From an uncultured Eubacteriales bacterium (GTDB taxonomy: Bacteria; Bacillota; Clostridia; Oscillospirales; Acutalibacteraceae), in NCBI GenBank assembly GCA_934446475.1, contig CAKSEH010000017.1, positions 1-32,163 on the forward strand: DNA of 32,163 bases, given 5' to 3'. Position numbers and translations under genes: made by a program. How positions within the stretch are numbered: position 1 is the stretch's first letter; each line of letters opens with the position of its first letter. Positions 7,441-16,015 of the stretch are shown here, in pieces. The notes beneath the pieces were generated by a model, which made no database searches, had not been told where the DNA came from, and saw only the letters and a program-made list of their open reading frames with translations.

Positions 7441-7863
7441 TTATATCTGATAATCGTTCGGCTCACCGAGAAGGTCGGAAAGTTTTACACTGTCAAGATA
7501 ATTGCATATAACCGTGTCCAACTTTTCCCAGATCGGAAGAGTTTTGCAAGTGGAAGCGTACTCACAGGGATTAGGCTTGCAGTCAAGACACGAAACAGGA
7601 GCAATAGACCCTTCCGTAAGCCTTAAAATTTCGCCGACTGTGTACTCGTTGGGATTTTTTGAGAGCCTGTATCCGCCGTTTTTCCCCCTCAGGCCTTCAA
7701 TTTCTCCTGCCTTTGACAGCATAGATACGATACTCTCAAGATACTTTTCCGATATATGCTGCTTTCTGGCTATTTCGGGAAGCGGCATATATCCGCTGCC
7801 GTCGCCCGAGGCAAGTTCAAGCATAACTCTGAGCGCATAACGGCCTTTCGTTGAAATAAGCAT
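7441..7863 (-). CDS. Rrf2 family transcriptional regulator
   Basis: 140 aa. The N-terminal winged helix (MLISTKGRYALRVMLELA, then LPEIARKQHISEKYLESIV and GLRGKNGGYRL) is diagnostic. A cysteine cluster, Cys92, Cys95, Cys100 and Cys106, lies where IscR-type members bind an iron-sulfur cluster, so Fe-S, redox or sulfur sensing is plausible. Cysteine-free CymR-type members also exist in Firmicutes. It is a single gene, convergent with cotJC. An imperfect dyad (GACA...TGTC, about 7931-7949) lies just beyond a weak promoter-like TTGCAC-N17-TAAAAT (7899-7927, minus) and could be an autoregulatory operator. No isc/suf genes are nearby. Confidence 0.92.
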   Translation of the reverse strand: MLISTKGRYALRVMLELASGDGSGYMPLPEIARKQHISEKYLESIVSMLSKAGEIEGLRGKNGGYRLSKNPNEYTVGEILRLTEGSIAPVSCLDCKPNPCEYASTCKTLPIWEKLDTVICNYLDSVKLSDLLGEPNDYQI

Positions 7864-8059
7864 TTTAAAACCTCTTGTAAAATAACTTTATTTTAAATAT
7901 TTTATCACACTTTAAGCGATTGTGCAAGCGGACAATATATTATAGTGTCAAATTAAATTTTGCATACGACCGGACCGGCATTTAAAGCGTAAGCGCAGCG
8001 TATAATTTACACTTTTTTCTCTGATTTTTGCACAAATATGCCGTTTTTGTTTTTCGGGG

Positions 8060-8088
8060 TTGCTTTTTTAATTTCAGTATGCTAATAT
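8060..8088 (+). promoter_or_regulatory. Promoter of the glycoside hydrolase cluster
   Basis: TTGCTT (8060-8065), 17-nt spacer, TAATAT (8083-8088), 34 nt before the preferred start of the first hydrolase gene. The -10 overlaps an upstream in-frame ATG (8087), which argues against using that codon. Confidence 0.5.
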
Positions 8089-8122
8089 GTGGATAAATCT
8101 ACAAATCATAGGTGGAAGTGCT

Positions 8123-9385
8123 ATGAAAAACTACGATGTTATCTGGCTTGACGATAAGTATAAACGCTGCGCTGACAGGCTTACACCCGTTCAAAATTCC
8201 GACGAAGCGGAAAAAATCGTCAAAGAATACATAGAAAAGGTTTGGCCTTCCTGCATAGTAACGCCCAAATCGGGACTCAAACACGGATTTGTCACTCCCG
8301 GGGGAGGCTATGACACTATGTGGGACTGGGACAGTTTTTTCATATCCTGCGGTCTGCCCGACGAAGCCCGTGAGTTCGCAATAGGTACGTCTCTTAATTT
8401 CTTAAACTTTATAGATCCGAAAACCGGCAAACCGGCAAAAAATGTCCGTTCTGACGGCACGCAGGACCCTACGTCGGAACTTTCGCATCCATATCCCAAA
8501 GATGCGCAGTTTTCCTATATTTTAGGGAAGAGATATAATGATTTTTCGTGGATAGAGCCTTATTATGAAACCCTTGAAAAAACAGTGGAGTGGTACGATA
8601 AAAACACACTTAAAAACGGTTATTATGTGTGGAAAATGTACGGTTGCGGAATTGATAACAACCCTGCCGTTTACGGCAGACCCGACAGTTCCGGTGCAGG
8701 TCCCGATCTCGTATCGTTTATGTATAGGGAGTTTATAGCGTTAGCAAAGCTTTCAAAGATTTTCGGCAAAGGCAAAGAAGACCGTTACTTTGAAAGAGCG
8801 AAAGAACTTAAAGAAAAGGTTCAAAGCGATTATTTTGACCGTATAGACAAATGTTTTTATGCCATCGACTGTAACTTTGAAACACCCTCTGTCTGCATAC
8901 AGAAAGTTAATTGGATCACATATTTGAAATATAAGAGCTTTGCAACCGTTTTCCCGCTCTGGGGAGGTCTTGCAACAAAGGAACAGGCAAAATGTATGCG
9001 TGACCTTATTATGAATGAAGATGAGTTTTTATCGGTTTGCGGTATCCGCTCTCATACCAAAAACGACCCTGTCTATAATAATGACGCAAGCGGAAATCCC
9101 TCCAACTGGCAAGGTCCGGTTTGGGGACTGAGCACATTCCTTACGGCTTACGGTCTCGCCCGTTACGGTTATAAGCAGGAGGCTTTGGAAGTTGCAGGAA
9201 GACTTATTAAAACCTTTGCTGGCGATATAAAGGAAAACGGCGGTTTGCACGAATTTTATGACGGTGATAACGGACAGCCCGTTATGCGTCTCGGATTCCT
9301 AAGTTGGAACTTGCTTGCATATAAAGTAATGGATGATTTAAGAAACGGCACTGACTGCACTTCGGAAGATTTACTTGATTTTTAA
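8123..9385 (+). CDS. (alpha/alpha)6-barrel glycoside hydrolase, clan GH-G-like (trehalase/GH63 type)
   Basis: 420 aa from ATG 8123; AGGTGG at 8110-8115 gives the proper spacing, whereas the in-frame ATG at 8087 lies inside the promoter. TMWDWDSFF (about residue 70), GCGIDNNPAVYG and GNPSNWQGPVWGLS near the C-terminus match the conserved pattern of clan GH-G enzymes (GH37, GH63 and relatives), where an Asp/Glu pair works on alpha-linked sugars. There is no signal peptide, so it is probably cytoplasmic. The next-but-one gene encodes a second, shorter member. Substrate cannot be assigned; alpha-glucoside or alpha-mannoside oligomers are candidates. Confidence 0.8.
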   Translation: MKNYDVIWLDDKYKRCADRLTPVQNSDEAEKIVKEYIEKVWPSCIVTPKSGLKHGFVTPGGGYDTMWDWDSFFISCGLPDEAREFAIGTSLNFLNFIDPKTGKPAKNVRSDGTQDPTSELSHPYPKDAQFSYILGKRYNDFSWIEPYYETLEKTVEWYDKNTLKNGYYVWKMYGCGIDNNPAVYGRPDSSGAGPDLVSFMYREFIALAKLSKIFGKGKEDRYFERAKELKEKVQSDYFDRIDKCFYAIDCNFETPSVCIQKVNWITYLKYKSFATVFPLWGGLATKEQAKCMRDLIMNEDEFLSVCGIRSHTKNDPVYNNDASGNPSNWQGPVWGLSTFLTAYGLARYGYKQEALEVAGRLIKTFAGDIKENGGLHEFYDGDNGQPVMRLGFLSWNLLAYKVMDDLRNGTDCTSEDLLDF

Positions 9386-9423
9386 AGGGGAAATGACTTA
9401 TTTCGGGTTTTAGGGGATTTATT

Positions 9424-10461
9424 TTGAATTTAAGAAAAAATCGGTATATATGTATATCGGTTGCGGCGGCAGTGCTTGTTGCGATTGCCGTTTTGATACT
9501 GGTGCGTTTAAACGCAGGACAGCAAAAAAGCAGCGACAATACGCAAAGCAGACCTGTTTCAAGCGCCGTTAAAAGCGGCAGCTCATCAAAGCAGCCGCCG
9601 AAAGACAACAGCAGCACAGCAAACGAAAGCAAACCCGTCTCGGAGCCTGAAAAAGCGCCCGAACAGGCAGGGTCTTCAACTCCGGCAAAGCCTTCGTCTT
9701 CTGCCTCTGCCGTCCCCCAGCCGACCGTGCCGGTGCCGGACACTATGCCGAAGCAGGATATATCAAGTCCCGCTCTTTCCGCCCAGGCAAGAGCATACCT
9801 TAATTCGCTCAGCAACAAAAGAGACGGTTACGGCTGGAAAGGTGCGGAAAACAGGCAGAGCTATTACTCGCAGTATAATGCGTATTCGGTGGGCGACCGA
9901 ACGAAAAAATGCGTTTATCTGACCTTTGACGAGGGGTATGAAAACGGATACACTCCGAAAATACTCGATGTTCTGAAGGAGAAAAATGTAAAAGCCGTCT
10001 TCTTCATAACAATGGATTATTTAAAGACACATCCCGAGCTTGTAAAAAGAATGATAGACGAGGGGCATACCGTCGGCAACCATTCGGTAACGCATCCCGA
10101 TATGACCACAAAGGATATCGACTCCGCTTATAAAGAGATAAAGGGACTGCACGATGCCGTGAAAGAAAGATTCGGATACGAAATGAATCTTTTCAGATTT
10201 CCGACCGGTGCCAACAGTCCGAGAATGCTTGCCCTTGTAAATTGCGTCGGCTATAAAAGCGTTTTCTGGAACTTTGCGCACAGGGACTGGGACCCGAAAA
10301 ATCAACCGTCTGTTGAAGAAACAAAATCCCTTATAATGAAGTATTTAAATAACGGAACGCTCTATCTTTTACACGCAGTGTCAAGTGCGGATACTTCCGC
10401 TCTTCCGGATGTAATTGACAGTATAAGGGCAAACGGATACACTATAGAGCTTTTTAAATAA
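9424..10461 (+). CDS. PdaA-like polysaccharide deacetylase (delta-lactam-biosynthetic de-N-acetylase family)
   Basis: 345 aa starting at TTG 9424 (AGGGGA at 9412-9417, 6-nt spacing). A signal anchor spans about residues 8-28, then a long Ser/Pro/Lys-rich extracytoplasmic linker (about 35-115) leads to a NodB domain. Motifs: YLTFDEGYENGYT (Asp169), GHTVGNHSVTHPDMT (His220 and His224, metal ligands), FRFPTGANSPRM. The DEGYENGYT signature is that of PdaA proteins, which deacetylate muramic acid for the muramic-delta-lactam of spore cortex; the second motif residue is Glu, where Asn or Asp is usual. It sits between two sugar hydrolase genes, which is odd for a cortex enzyme, so another glycan target is possible. 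Confidence 0.88.
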   Translation: MNLRKNRYICISVAAAVLVAIAVLILVRLNAGQQKSSDNTQSRPVSSAVKSGSSSKQPPKDNSSTANESKPVSEPEKAPEQAGSSTPAKPSSSASAVPQPTVPVPDTMPKQDISSPALSAQARAYLNSLSNKRDGYGWKGAENRQSYYSQYNAYSVGDRTKKCVYLTFDEGYENGYTPKILDVLKEKNVKAVFFITMDYLKTHPELVKRMIDEGHTVGNHSVTHPDMTTKDIDSAYKEIKGLHDAVKERFGYEMNLFRFPTGANSPRMLALVNCVGYKSVFWNFAHRDWDPKNQPSVEETKSLIMKYLNNGTLYLLHAVSSADTSALPDVIDSIRANGYTIELFK

Positions 10462-10478
10462 AATTCAGAGGAACTATA

Positions 10479-11597
10479 ATGGATAAGAGATACGAGACAT
10501 TACTTTCAAAAACAGAGAGAATACTTAAATCAAATATTTACACACAAGGCAATTACCCTTGGGGCAAGTACCGCCTTATAAGTCCTAACAAAGGCGATTT
10601 TCCCGACGGTTTTCCGGGCGTATGGAACTGGGATACTGCCTTTCACGCAGAGGCTATGCTTGAATTCGATAAAGATATAGCAAAAGAGCAGATAATCGGA
10701 TTTTTAAATTTCCAAAAGGAAAACGGCCTTTTGCCCGACGTTGTATTTGAAAACGGCGATATTGAGGATCGTTTTTCAAAACCTCCCGTTATGGCGGCTG
10801 CCGCACTTAAGGTCTATAAAGACACCGAAGATATTGGGTTTTTAAAAGCAGTATATCCAAAGCTCGTTTTAAACGCAGAGTTTTGGGAAAACGAGCGTTT
10901 AAACGGCGGGCTTTTCCATTACGATGCCGACTGTGACCACAGTGACAAAAAACTTTGTTATAAGCTTGTCGGATTTGAATCGGGTTGGGATAATTCTCCG
11001 AGATGGGACAATGAACCGTATAATTATTACACTGTCGACCTTAATTGCTATATGGTAACTATGTACCGTGCTTTGAGCGAAATGGCAAAAATTCTCGGCG
11101 AGGACAGCGGCGAGTGGGACAGAAAAGAAAAGGCTCTGTGCGAAAACATTGAAAACCGTCTTTGGGACGAAGAAAAGGGGGTGTATGCGGATTATAATTT
11201 TAAAAGCCGAAAATTCAGTTCGGTGTTAAGTCCGGCTTCGTTTATGCCTCTTTACATAGGAACGGCTTCAAAAGAGCGGGCAGAGAAAATGAACGAAACG
11301 GCAAAAAGGGACTTTTTACCCGGTATGCCGAGCGTTTCTTATAACGACCCTTCCTACTCAAACGACTACTGGAGAGGACCTTGCTGGCTGAATGTTGCGT
11401 ATTTTGCTGCTAAGGGCCTTAAGGATTACGGATTTACCGAGACTGCCGATACGGTAAAAGATACCATTCTCGGTTGGGTTTATAACGACGGAGAATTCGT
11501 GCACGAAAATTACGATGCAAAAACAGGCTATGGACTTAAAGTTAAAAACTTTTCCTGGAGCTGCGTCTTTGTAAGAAAGTTTATAAAGGAATTTTAA
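10479..11597 (+). CDS. Second (alpha/alpha)6-barrel glycoside hydrolase, clan GH-G-like (GH63 type)
   Basis: 372 aa. GVWNWDTAFHAEAML (about residue 45), VGFESGWDNSPRWDN (about 167) and SNDYWRGPCWLN (about 290) are the three conserved aromatic-acidic motifs of GH63/GH37-like enzymes. It is related to, but clearly different from, the hydrolase two genes upstream, so this is an old paralogue pair and not a recent duplication. No signal peptide. GAGG before the ATG; 17 bp after the deacetylase gene, 44 bp before the GH2 gene, so co-transcription is likely. Confidence 0.82.
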   Translation: MDKRYETLLSKTERILKSNIYTQGNYPWGKYRLISPNKGDFPDGFPGVWNWDTAFHAEAMLEFDKDIAKEQIIGFLNFQKENGLLPDVVFENGDIEDRFSKPPVMAAAALKVYKDTEDIGFLKAVYPKLVLNAEFWENERLNGGLFHYDADCDHSDKKLCYKLVGFESGWDNSPRWDNEPYNYYTVDLNCYMVTMYRALSEMAKILGEDSGEWDRKEKALCENIENRLWDEEKGVYADYNFKSRKFSSVLSPASFMPLYIGTASKERAEKMNETAKRDFLPGMPSVSYNDPSYSNDYWRGPCWLNVAYFAAKGLKDYGFTETADTVKDTILGWVYNDGEFVHENYDAKTGYGLKVKNFSWSCVFVRKFIKEF

Positions 11598-11641
11598 GAT
11601 TTCCCTGCCCGGGAAAATACAAGAATAGAATAGGTGATAAT

Positions 11642-14452
11642 ATGCGCTTTTACGAAAATTCACAGAAAACGAGCGAAAACAGGCTACCGCCGAGAAATTA
11701 CTATATCCCAGGCGGTATGAGCCGTTATTCGCTTTTAAACGGCATATGGAAATTCAAATATTTCGGTACAGATGCGGACCTTACAGACAATATAACCGAT
11801 TGGGATAATATCGAAGTCCCGTCCTGTTGGCAGCTTAAGGGTTATGAGGAGCCTAATTATACCAATGTTAGGTATCCGTTTCCGCTGGATCCTCCGTATG
11901 TCCCCGATAACAACCCCTGCGGGGTTTACGAAAGGGAATTTAATGCCCAAAAAAAGCTCGGCAAGGTTTATCTTGTGTTTGAAGGAGTGTCCTCCTGTGC
12001 CGAGATATTTATAAACGGCAATTATGTGGGTTTTACGCAGGGCAGTCATCTTGAAGCCGAGTTTGATATAACCGATTTTGCGGTCTGCGGCGTTAATACC
12101 GTAAGAGTGAAGGTCTATAAGTGGTGCTGTTCAAGCTATCTTGAAGATCAGGATGCTTTTCGGTACAACGGTATCTTCAGAGACTGTTACATTTTGGAAC
12201 GGCCCTATGGGCATATAGTAAATGTCAGAATAAACAGTGACGAAAACGGATTTGAAGTTTTTGCCGATAATCAAGCCGATATTTCGCTTTTTGATACAAG
12301 CGGTATTCTCTTAGGTGAGCAAAGGTCAACCGATACAGCAAAATTCGAAATAAAAGATCCTGTTTTTTGGAATGCCGAAAACCCCGGGCTTTATACCGTT
12401 GTCCTTAAAAGAAACGGCGAGGAAATACGCCTTAAAACAGGTATACGCACCCTGTGCGTTTCAAAACAGGGAGAACTTCTTATAAACGGAGTTGCCGTGA
12501 AGCTGCACGGCGTAAATCACCACGATACCGACAAATATAACGGTTGGTGTCAAAGTAATGATGAATTAAGGCGTGACCTTGAGCTTATGAAGAGCCTTAA
12601 CATTAACTGTGTGCGGACTTCGCATTATCCTCCGACTCCGCATTTCCTTGAACTCTGTGATGAAATGGGCTTTTATGTTGTGCTTGAAGCCGATATCGAA
12701 ACCCACGGATTTTGTCAGAGTAACGGCTATGATGTTGATAATCCGCTCTCGCTTTGGCCCTGCACAAGAGATGAATGGACGAATGAGTTTGTTGAAAGAA
12801 TGAAAAGGTCGGCATTGCCTAATATAAATCATCCGAGTATCATAATGTGGTCGCTCGGCAATGAAAGCGGTTACGGCAAAAATCACGACGCTATGGCAGA
12901 CTGGCTGCGCACCTTAAACGACGGCAGGCTTGTTCACTATGAGGGAGCCTCCTTTGCAGGCGATAACTCGAAGGTTGATGTTGTTTCGAGAATGTATCCT
13001 CCGATTTCGCTTATGGAGGAATATGCAAATAACGAAAACGAAACAAAGCCTTTTTTCCTCTGCGAATATTCGCATTCTATGGGAATAGGACCCGGCGATG
13101 TGTGCGATTACAATGAAGTTATAAACAGATATCCCAAGCTTATAGGCGGTTGCATCTGGGAGTGGGCGGATCACGTAGTAACGGATGAAAACGGCGTAGA
13201 GCGTTACGGCGGGGACTTTAAAGGTGAGCTTACAAACGACGGAAATTTCTGCTGTGACGGCATGGTCTTTGCCGACCGCAGCTTTAAATCGGGTTCTCTT
13301 GAAATAAAAGCAGCCTATCAACCTATGCACACAAGCTTTGACGGAGAACTTTTAACCGTTTCAAACCGCTTCGATTTTACCGACTTTTCGCATTTCCTGT
13401 TCAGATACGATATAGAAGCGGACGGTAAAAAACTTTATTCCTATTCCGATAATTTAAAGCTTTCTCCCCACTGCAGCTGCACATTGCCGATAAAGCACGG
13501 TAAAATCAGAGCAGAATACGGAGCATTTATAAACTGCTATCTTGAAAAAGACGGTGTTTTATCGGCTCAGACCCAGCACCCCGTGGAATATGAGCGTATA
13601 ATTTCCGAATCTTGTCGGGAAAGCGCCGAAATAAGTGAAGAAAACGAAATCTTCACAGTTTCGGGGAGCGGTTTTAAATATGAATTTTCAAAACGCCTCG
13701 GAACTATCGCTTCGGTTGAAATAAACGGTGAAAAAGTGCTTGTTTCACCTGTAAGACTCACTGCCGCAAGAGCCGCAACAGACAACGATGCGGTAATAAA
13801 ATCCAATTGGTTCGACAGCGGAATAATGGGACCCGCCTTTAATAAAATTTATTCCTGTGAAGTATCCGGCAATAAGATAACCGTATCGGGTTCGCTTTCG
13901 GGCGTATCAAAACATCCTTATTTAAGATACGGCGTTGTTTATTCCTTTGCGGCGGACGGCACTGTTTCGGCACAGCTTTCGGCAGATGTAAGGGAAAATG
14001 TAAAATATTTGCCGAGACTCGGATTTGAATTTGAAACAGCGGCAAAAAATAAAGAATTCACCTACTTTGGTATGGGTCCTTATGAAAGCTACTGCGATAT
14101 GCATAACGGGTCAAAAATCGGGATGTACAGTTCAAGCCCGGATAAAGAATATGTAAAATACGTGCGCCCCCAGGAACATGGAAATCACTGCAAAACAAAG
14201 TTATTAAGGTGCTCGGGACTTGAATTCACCTGTGAAAACGAATTTGAATTCAGTGTATCAAACTATTCGGTATCCGACCTTGAAAACGCCCGCCACACCG
14301 ATGAACTTTCCTCAGACGGAAATCTCCATATCAGAATAGACTATAAGGTTTCGGGTATAGGCTCGCAGTCCTGCGGACCGGAATTATCTCCAAAATACAG
14401 ACTCAGCGAAAAGCAAATAAACTTTAAACTTGCCTTTAAGCCGATTTTATAA
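11642..14452 (+). CDS. lacZ: GH2 beta-galactosidase (LacZ family)
   Basis: 936 aa, a little shorter than the roughly 1020 aa of E. coli LacZ. Order: GH2 sugar-binding domain (VPSCWQLKGYEEPNYTNVRYPF), Ig-like domain, TIM barrel with VRTSHYPP, WSLGNESGYG (acid/base Glu408) and FLCEYSHSMG (nucleophile Glu475), GCIWEWADH, then C-terminal beta-galactosidase small-chain-like domain with the FTYFGMGPYESY motif. No signal peptide. It should release terminal beta-galactose. Last gene of the carbohydrate cluster, followed by a strong terminator. There is no transporter or regulator in the cluster, so sugar entry depends on genes elsewhere. Confidence 0.95.
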   Translation: MRFYENSQKTSENRLPPRNYYIPGGMSRYSLLNGIWKFKYFGTDADLTDNITDWDNIEVPSCWQLKGYEEPNYTNVRYPFPLDPPYVPDNNPCGVYEREFNAQKKLGKVYLVFEGVSSCAEIFINGNYVGFTQGSHLEAEFDITDFAVCGVNTVRVKVYKWCCSSYLEDQDAFRYNGIFRDCYILERPYGHIVNVRINSDENGFEVFADNQADISLFDTSGILLGEQRSTDTAKFEIKDPVFWNAENPGLYTVVLKRNGEEIRLKTGIRTLCVSKQGELLINGVAVKLHGVNHHDTDKYNGWCQSNDELRRDLELMKSLNINCVRTSHYPPTPHFLELCDEMGFYVVLEADIETHGFCQSNGYDVDNPLSLWPCTRDEWTNEFVERMKRSALPNINHPSIIMWSLGNESGYGKNHDAMADWLRTLNDGRLVHYEGASFAGDNSKVDVVSRMYPPISLMEEYANNENETKPFFLCEYSHSMGIGPGDVCDYNEVINRYPKLIGGCIWEWADHVVTDENGVERYGGDFKGELTNDGNFCCDGMVFADRSFKSGSLEIKAAYQPMHTSFDGELLTVSNRFDFTDFSHFLFRYDIEADGKKLYSYSDNLKLSPHCSCTLPIKHGKIRAEYGAFINCYLEKDGVLSAQTQHPVEYERIISESCRESAEISEENEIFTVSGSGFKYEFSKRLGTIASVEINGEKVLVSPVRLTAARAATDNDAVIKSNWFDSGIMGPAFNKIYSCEVSGNKITVSGSLSGVSKHPYLRYGVVYSFAADGTVSAQLSADVRENVKYLPRLGFEFETAAKNKEFTYFGMGPYESYCDMHNGSKIGMYSSSPDKEYVKYVRPQEHGNHCKTKLLRCSGLEFTCENEFEFSVSNYSVSDLENARHTDELSSDGNLHIRIDYKVSGIGSQSCGPELSPKYRLSEKQINFKLAFKPIL

Positions 14453-14459
14453 TTTGCAT

Positions 14460-14506
14460 TTACGCAAAAGTGTTTTTCTATCAAATACACTTTTGCGTAA
14501 TTTTTT
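14460..14506 (+). terminator. Intrinsic terminator after the beta-galactosidase gene
   Basis: Perfect 14-bp stem TTACGCAAAAGTGT (14460-14473) / ACACTTTTGCGTAA (14487-14500) followed by six Ts. Confidence 0.92.
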
Positions 14507-14572
14507 ACAAATAATAGGCAATTTGATTGTCTGTTTTGCTTATCAGTTGCACAAAATTCATATTTTATTAAA

Positions 14573-14599
14573 AAGTTGTACGCTTAGCGTTGACAACTT
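14573..14599. promoter_or_regulatory. Dyad overlapping the liv promoter -35 box (candidate operator)
   Basis: Nested inverted repeat: AAGTTGT (14573-14579) with ACAACTT (14593-14599), and CGCT (14581-14584) with AGCG (14586-14589). The right arm overlaps the -35 hexamer (14590-14595), a good position for a repressor. Confidence 0.5.
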
Positions 14600-14618
14600 G
14601 CGGTTTTGTATGTATAAT
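14590..14618 (+). promoter_or_regulatory. Consensus sigma-A promoter of the liv-type operon
   Basis: TTGACA (14590-14595), 17-nt spacer, TATAAT (14613-14618): both hexamers match the consensus perfectly. It lies 57 nt upstream of the binding-protein start. Confidence 0.88.
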
Positions 14619-14675
14619 GTAATGTATAATTTTAAAGTGCGTGAAAACAAAGCGCATCTTTCAGGAGGAAAAAAT

Positions 14676-15941
14676 ATGAAAAAGTTCCTGTCTATAGTTT
14701 TATGTCTCGCAATGCTGTGCGTATGTTTCGCAGGCTGCGGCACATCAAACAGCGGCGGCAAAGTAGCCTATGTTTTGGCTGAAAAGGGAGATACATATTC
14801 TCTCGGTCTTGCAAACAATTTCAAAACTGCTTTTGAGAAGCAGGGCGGTAAAGTCGTTATGGAGACTTTCCCCACAAACACAACCAACTTCTCGGACTAT
14901 TTGCAGAAAGCGCTTGATAACAGTGCAGATGTAATATTTGCTCCTAACTCAACCGCAGTTGCGGCAAATCTTTTAAAGAATGCGAACGACCTCGGCATTG
15001 AGTGTCCTATCCTCGCAGGAGATACCTGGGAGTCATCGGTTATTCTCGATGCAATAAAAGGTACCGACCTTGAGGTTTACTGCTCGACTTTCTTTGATGA
15101 AAACGATGCTTCTTCAACTGCGGCAAAGGATTTCGTCACAGGCTTTAAAAAGTGGCTTAACGCAAACTCCGAGTATAAGGAAATGAACGGCGGTAACGAT
15201 ATCGTTGCAGCGGTTTCGGCTCTCGGTTTTGATGCTTACAATGTTGCTCTTGCGGCTATCCGTGCAGCAGCAGAAAAGAAGGGCGCAGACCTTACATCGG
15301 TTGATGTTGCTTCCGCTCTCTGGACTCTCACCTATGAAAACGGCGTTGCCGGCAAGCTCCAGTTTGATAAGAACGGAGACGCTATAAAGGACAGCGCATA
15401 CATTAAAAAAGCAGGTAAAGAAGCTTTTGAGTTTGTAAAACTCCAGACAATAAAGAACGATGCCGTTCAGGCAAGTGCTTTTGATTACGGCAACGCTTCC
15501 GGTATAAAGCTTGATACCGCAAATAAGAAAATCGTAATCGGCGTTTATGAACCCACCTCAGGTAACAATGCTGCCGGCGGTAAGCAGGAAGTTATCGGTA
15601 TACAATATGCAAACTCCCTCGATAACAAGGTAACTATCGGCGGTGTTGACTATAAGGTTGAAATTTATGTAAGCGATAACGGTTCTCTTGAAGAAAACGC
15701 CGTAACTGCTGCGTCAAACATAGTAAGCAAGGGCGCTCTCATATCGCTCGGTTCTTACGGTTCGGGCGTTTCGATTGCCGCTGCAAAGACCTTTGAAGAT
15801 GCAAAAATGCCTGCAATCGGTATTTCCTGCACCAATGCTTCGGTAACCGAAGGCAACAACTATTATTTCCGCACCTGCTTCCTTGATCCGTTCCAGGGTT
15901 CTGTAATGGCTCAGTTTGCGTGGGATCTTATTTCCAAGTAA
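14676..15941 (+). CDS. Circularly permuted type I substrate-binding lipoprotein of a branched-chain amino-acid ABC transporter
   Basis: 421 aa from ATG 14676 (AGGAGG at 14663-14668). A lipoprotein signal ends in FAGC, Cys21. In ordinary LivJ/LivK-type proteins the segment with IGVYEPTSGNNAAGGKQ comes first, runs through CFLDPFQGSVMAQFAWDL, and is followed by the K-AYVLAEKGDTYSLGLANNF segment and the C-lobe. Here the order is reversed: residues 29-262 are the normal second part (TFPTNTTNFSDYLQKAL, GDTWESSVI, GFDAYNVAL, then FEFVKLQTI), residues 262-283 are a new linker, and residues 284-421 are the normal first part, ending right at the first interlobe crossover. Both halves are complete and in one frame, so the fold could still form. 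The gene is followed by livHMGF. Function as amino-acid (or related small molecule) receptor is inferred from family and operon. Confidence 0.88.
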   Translation: MKKFLSIVLCLAMLCVCFAGCGTSNSGGKVAYVLAEKGDTYSLGLANNFKTAFEKQGGKVVMETFPTNTTNFSDYLQKALDNSADVIFAPNSTAVAANLLKNANDLGIECPILAGDTWESSVILDAIKGTDLEVYCSTFFDENDASSTAAKDFVTGFKKWLNANSEYKEMNGGNDIVAAVSALGFDAYNVALAAIRAAAEKKGADLTSVDVASALWTLTYENGVAGKLQFDKNGDAIKDSAYIKKAGKEAFEFVKLQTIKNDAVQASAFDYGNASGIKLDTANKKIVIGVYEPTSGNNAAGGKQEVIGIQYANSLDNKVTIGGVDYKVEIYVSDNGSLEENAVTAASNIVSKGALISLGSYGSGVSIAAAKTFEDAKMPAIGISCTNASVTEGNNYYFRTCFLDPFQGSVMAQFAWDLISK

Positions 15942-15960
15942 TTTTCAGATTATCATAAAG

Positions 15961-15992
15961 AGTGCGGTAGGATTGTCCTGCCGTACTTTTTT
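15961..15992 (+). terminator. Intra-operon terminator/attenuator after the binding-protein gene
   Basis: AGTGCGGTAGGA (15961-15972), loop TTG, TCCTGCCGTACT (15976-15987): a 12-bp stem with two G-U pairs and a run of six Ts. Placed between binding protein and permease genes it should give more receptor than permease transcript. Confidence 0.85.
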
Positions 15993-16015
15993 GACTTGAA
16001 AGGTAAAATAAATTT

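Noticed and set aside
8087..8122. Upstream ATG for the first glycoside hydrolase
   Set aside because: It overlaps the -10 box; ATG 8123 has the AGGTGG site at proper distance.
9282..9818. Long minus-strand ORF (178 codons) opposite the deacetylase gene
   Set aside because: It is the shadow of the Ser/Pro-rich linker of the deacetylase; no domain, no ribosome site.
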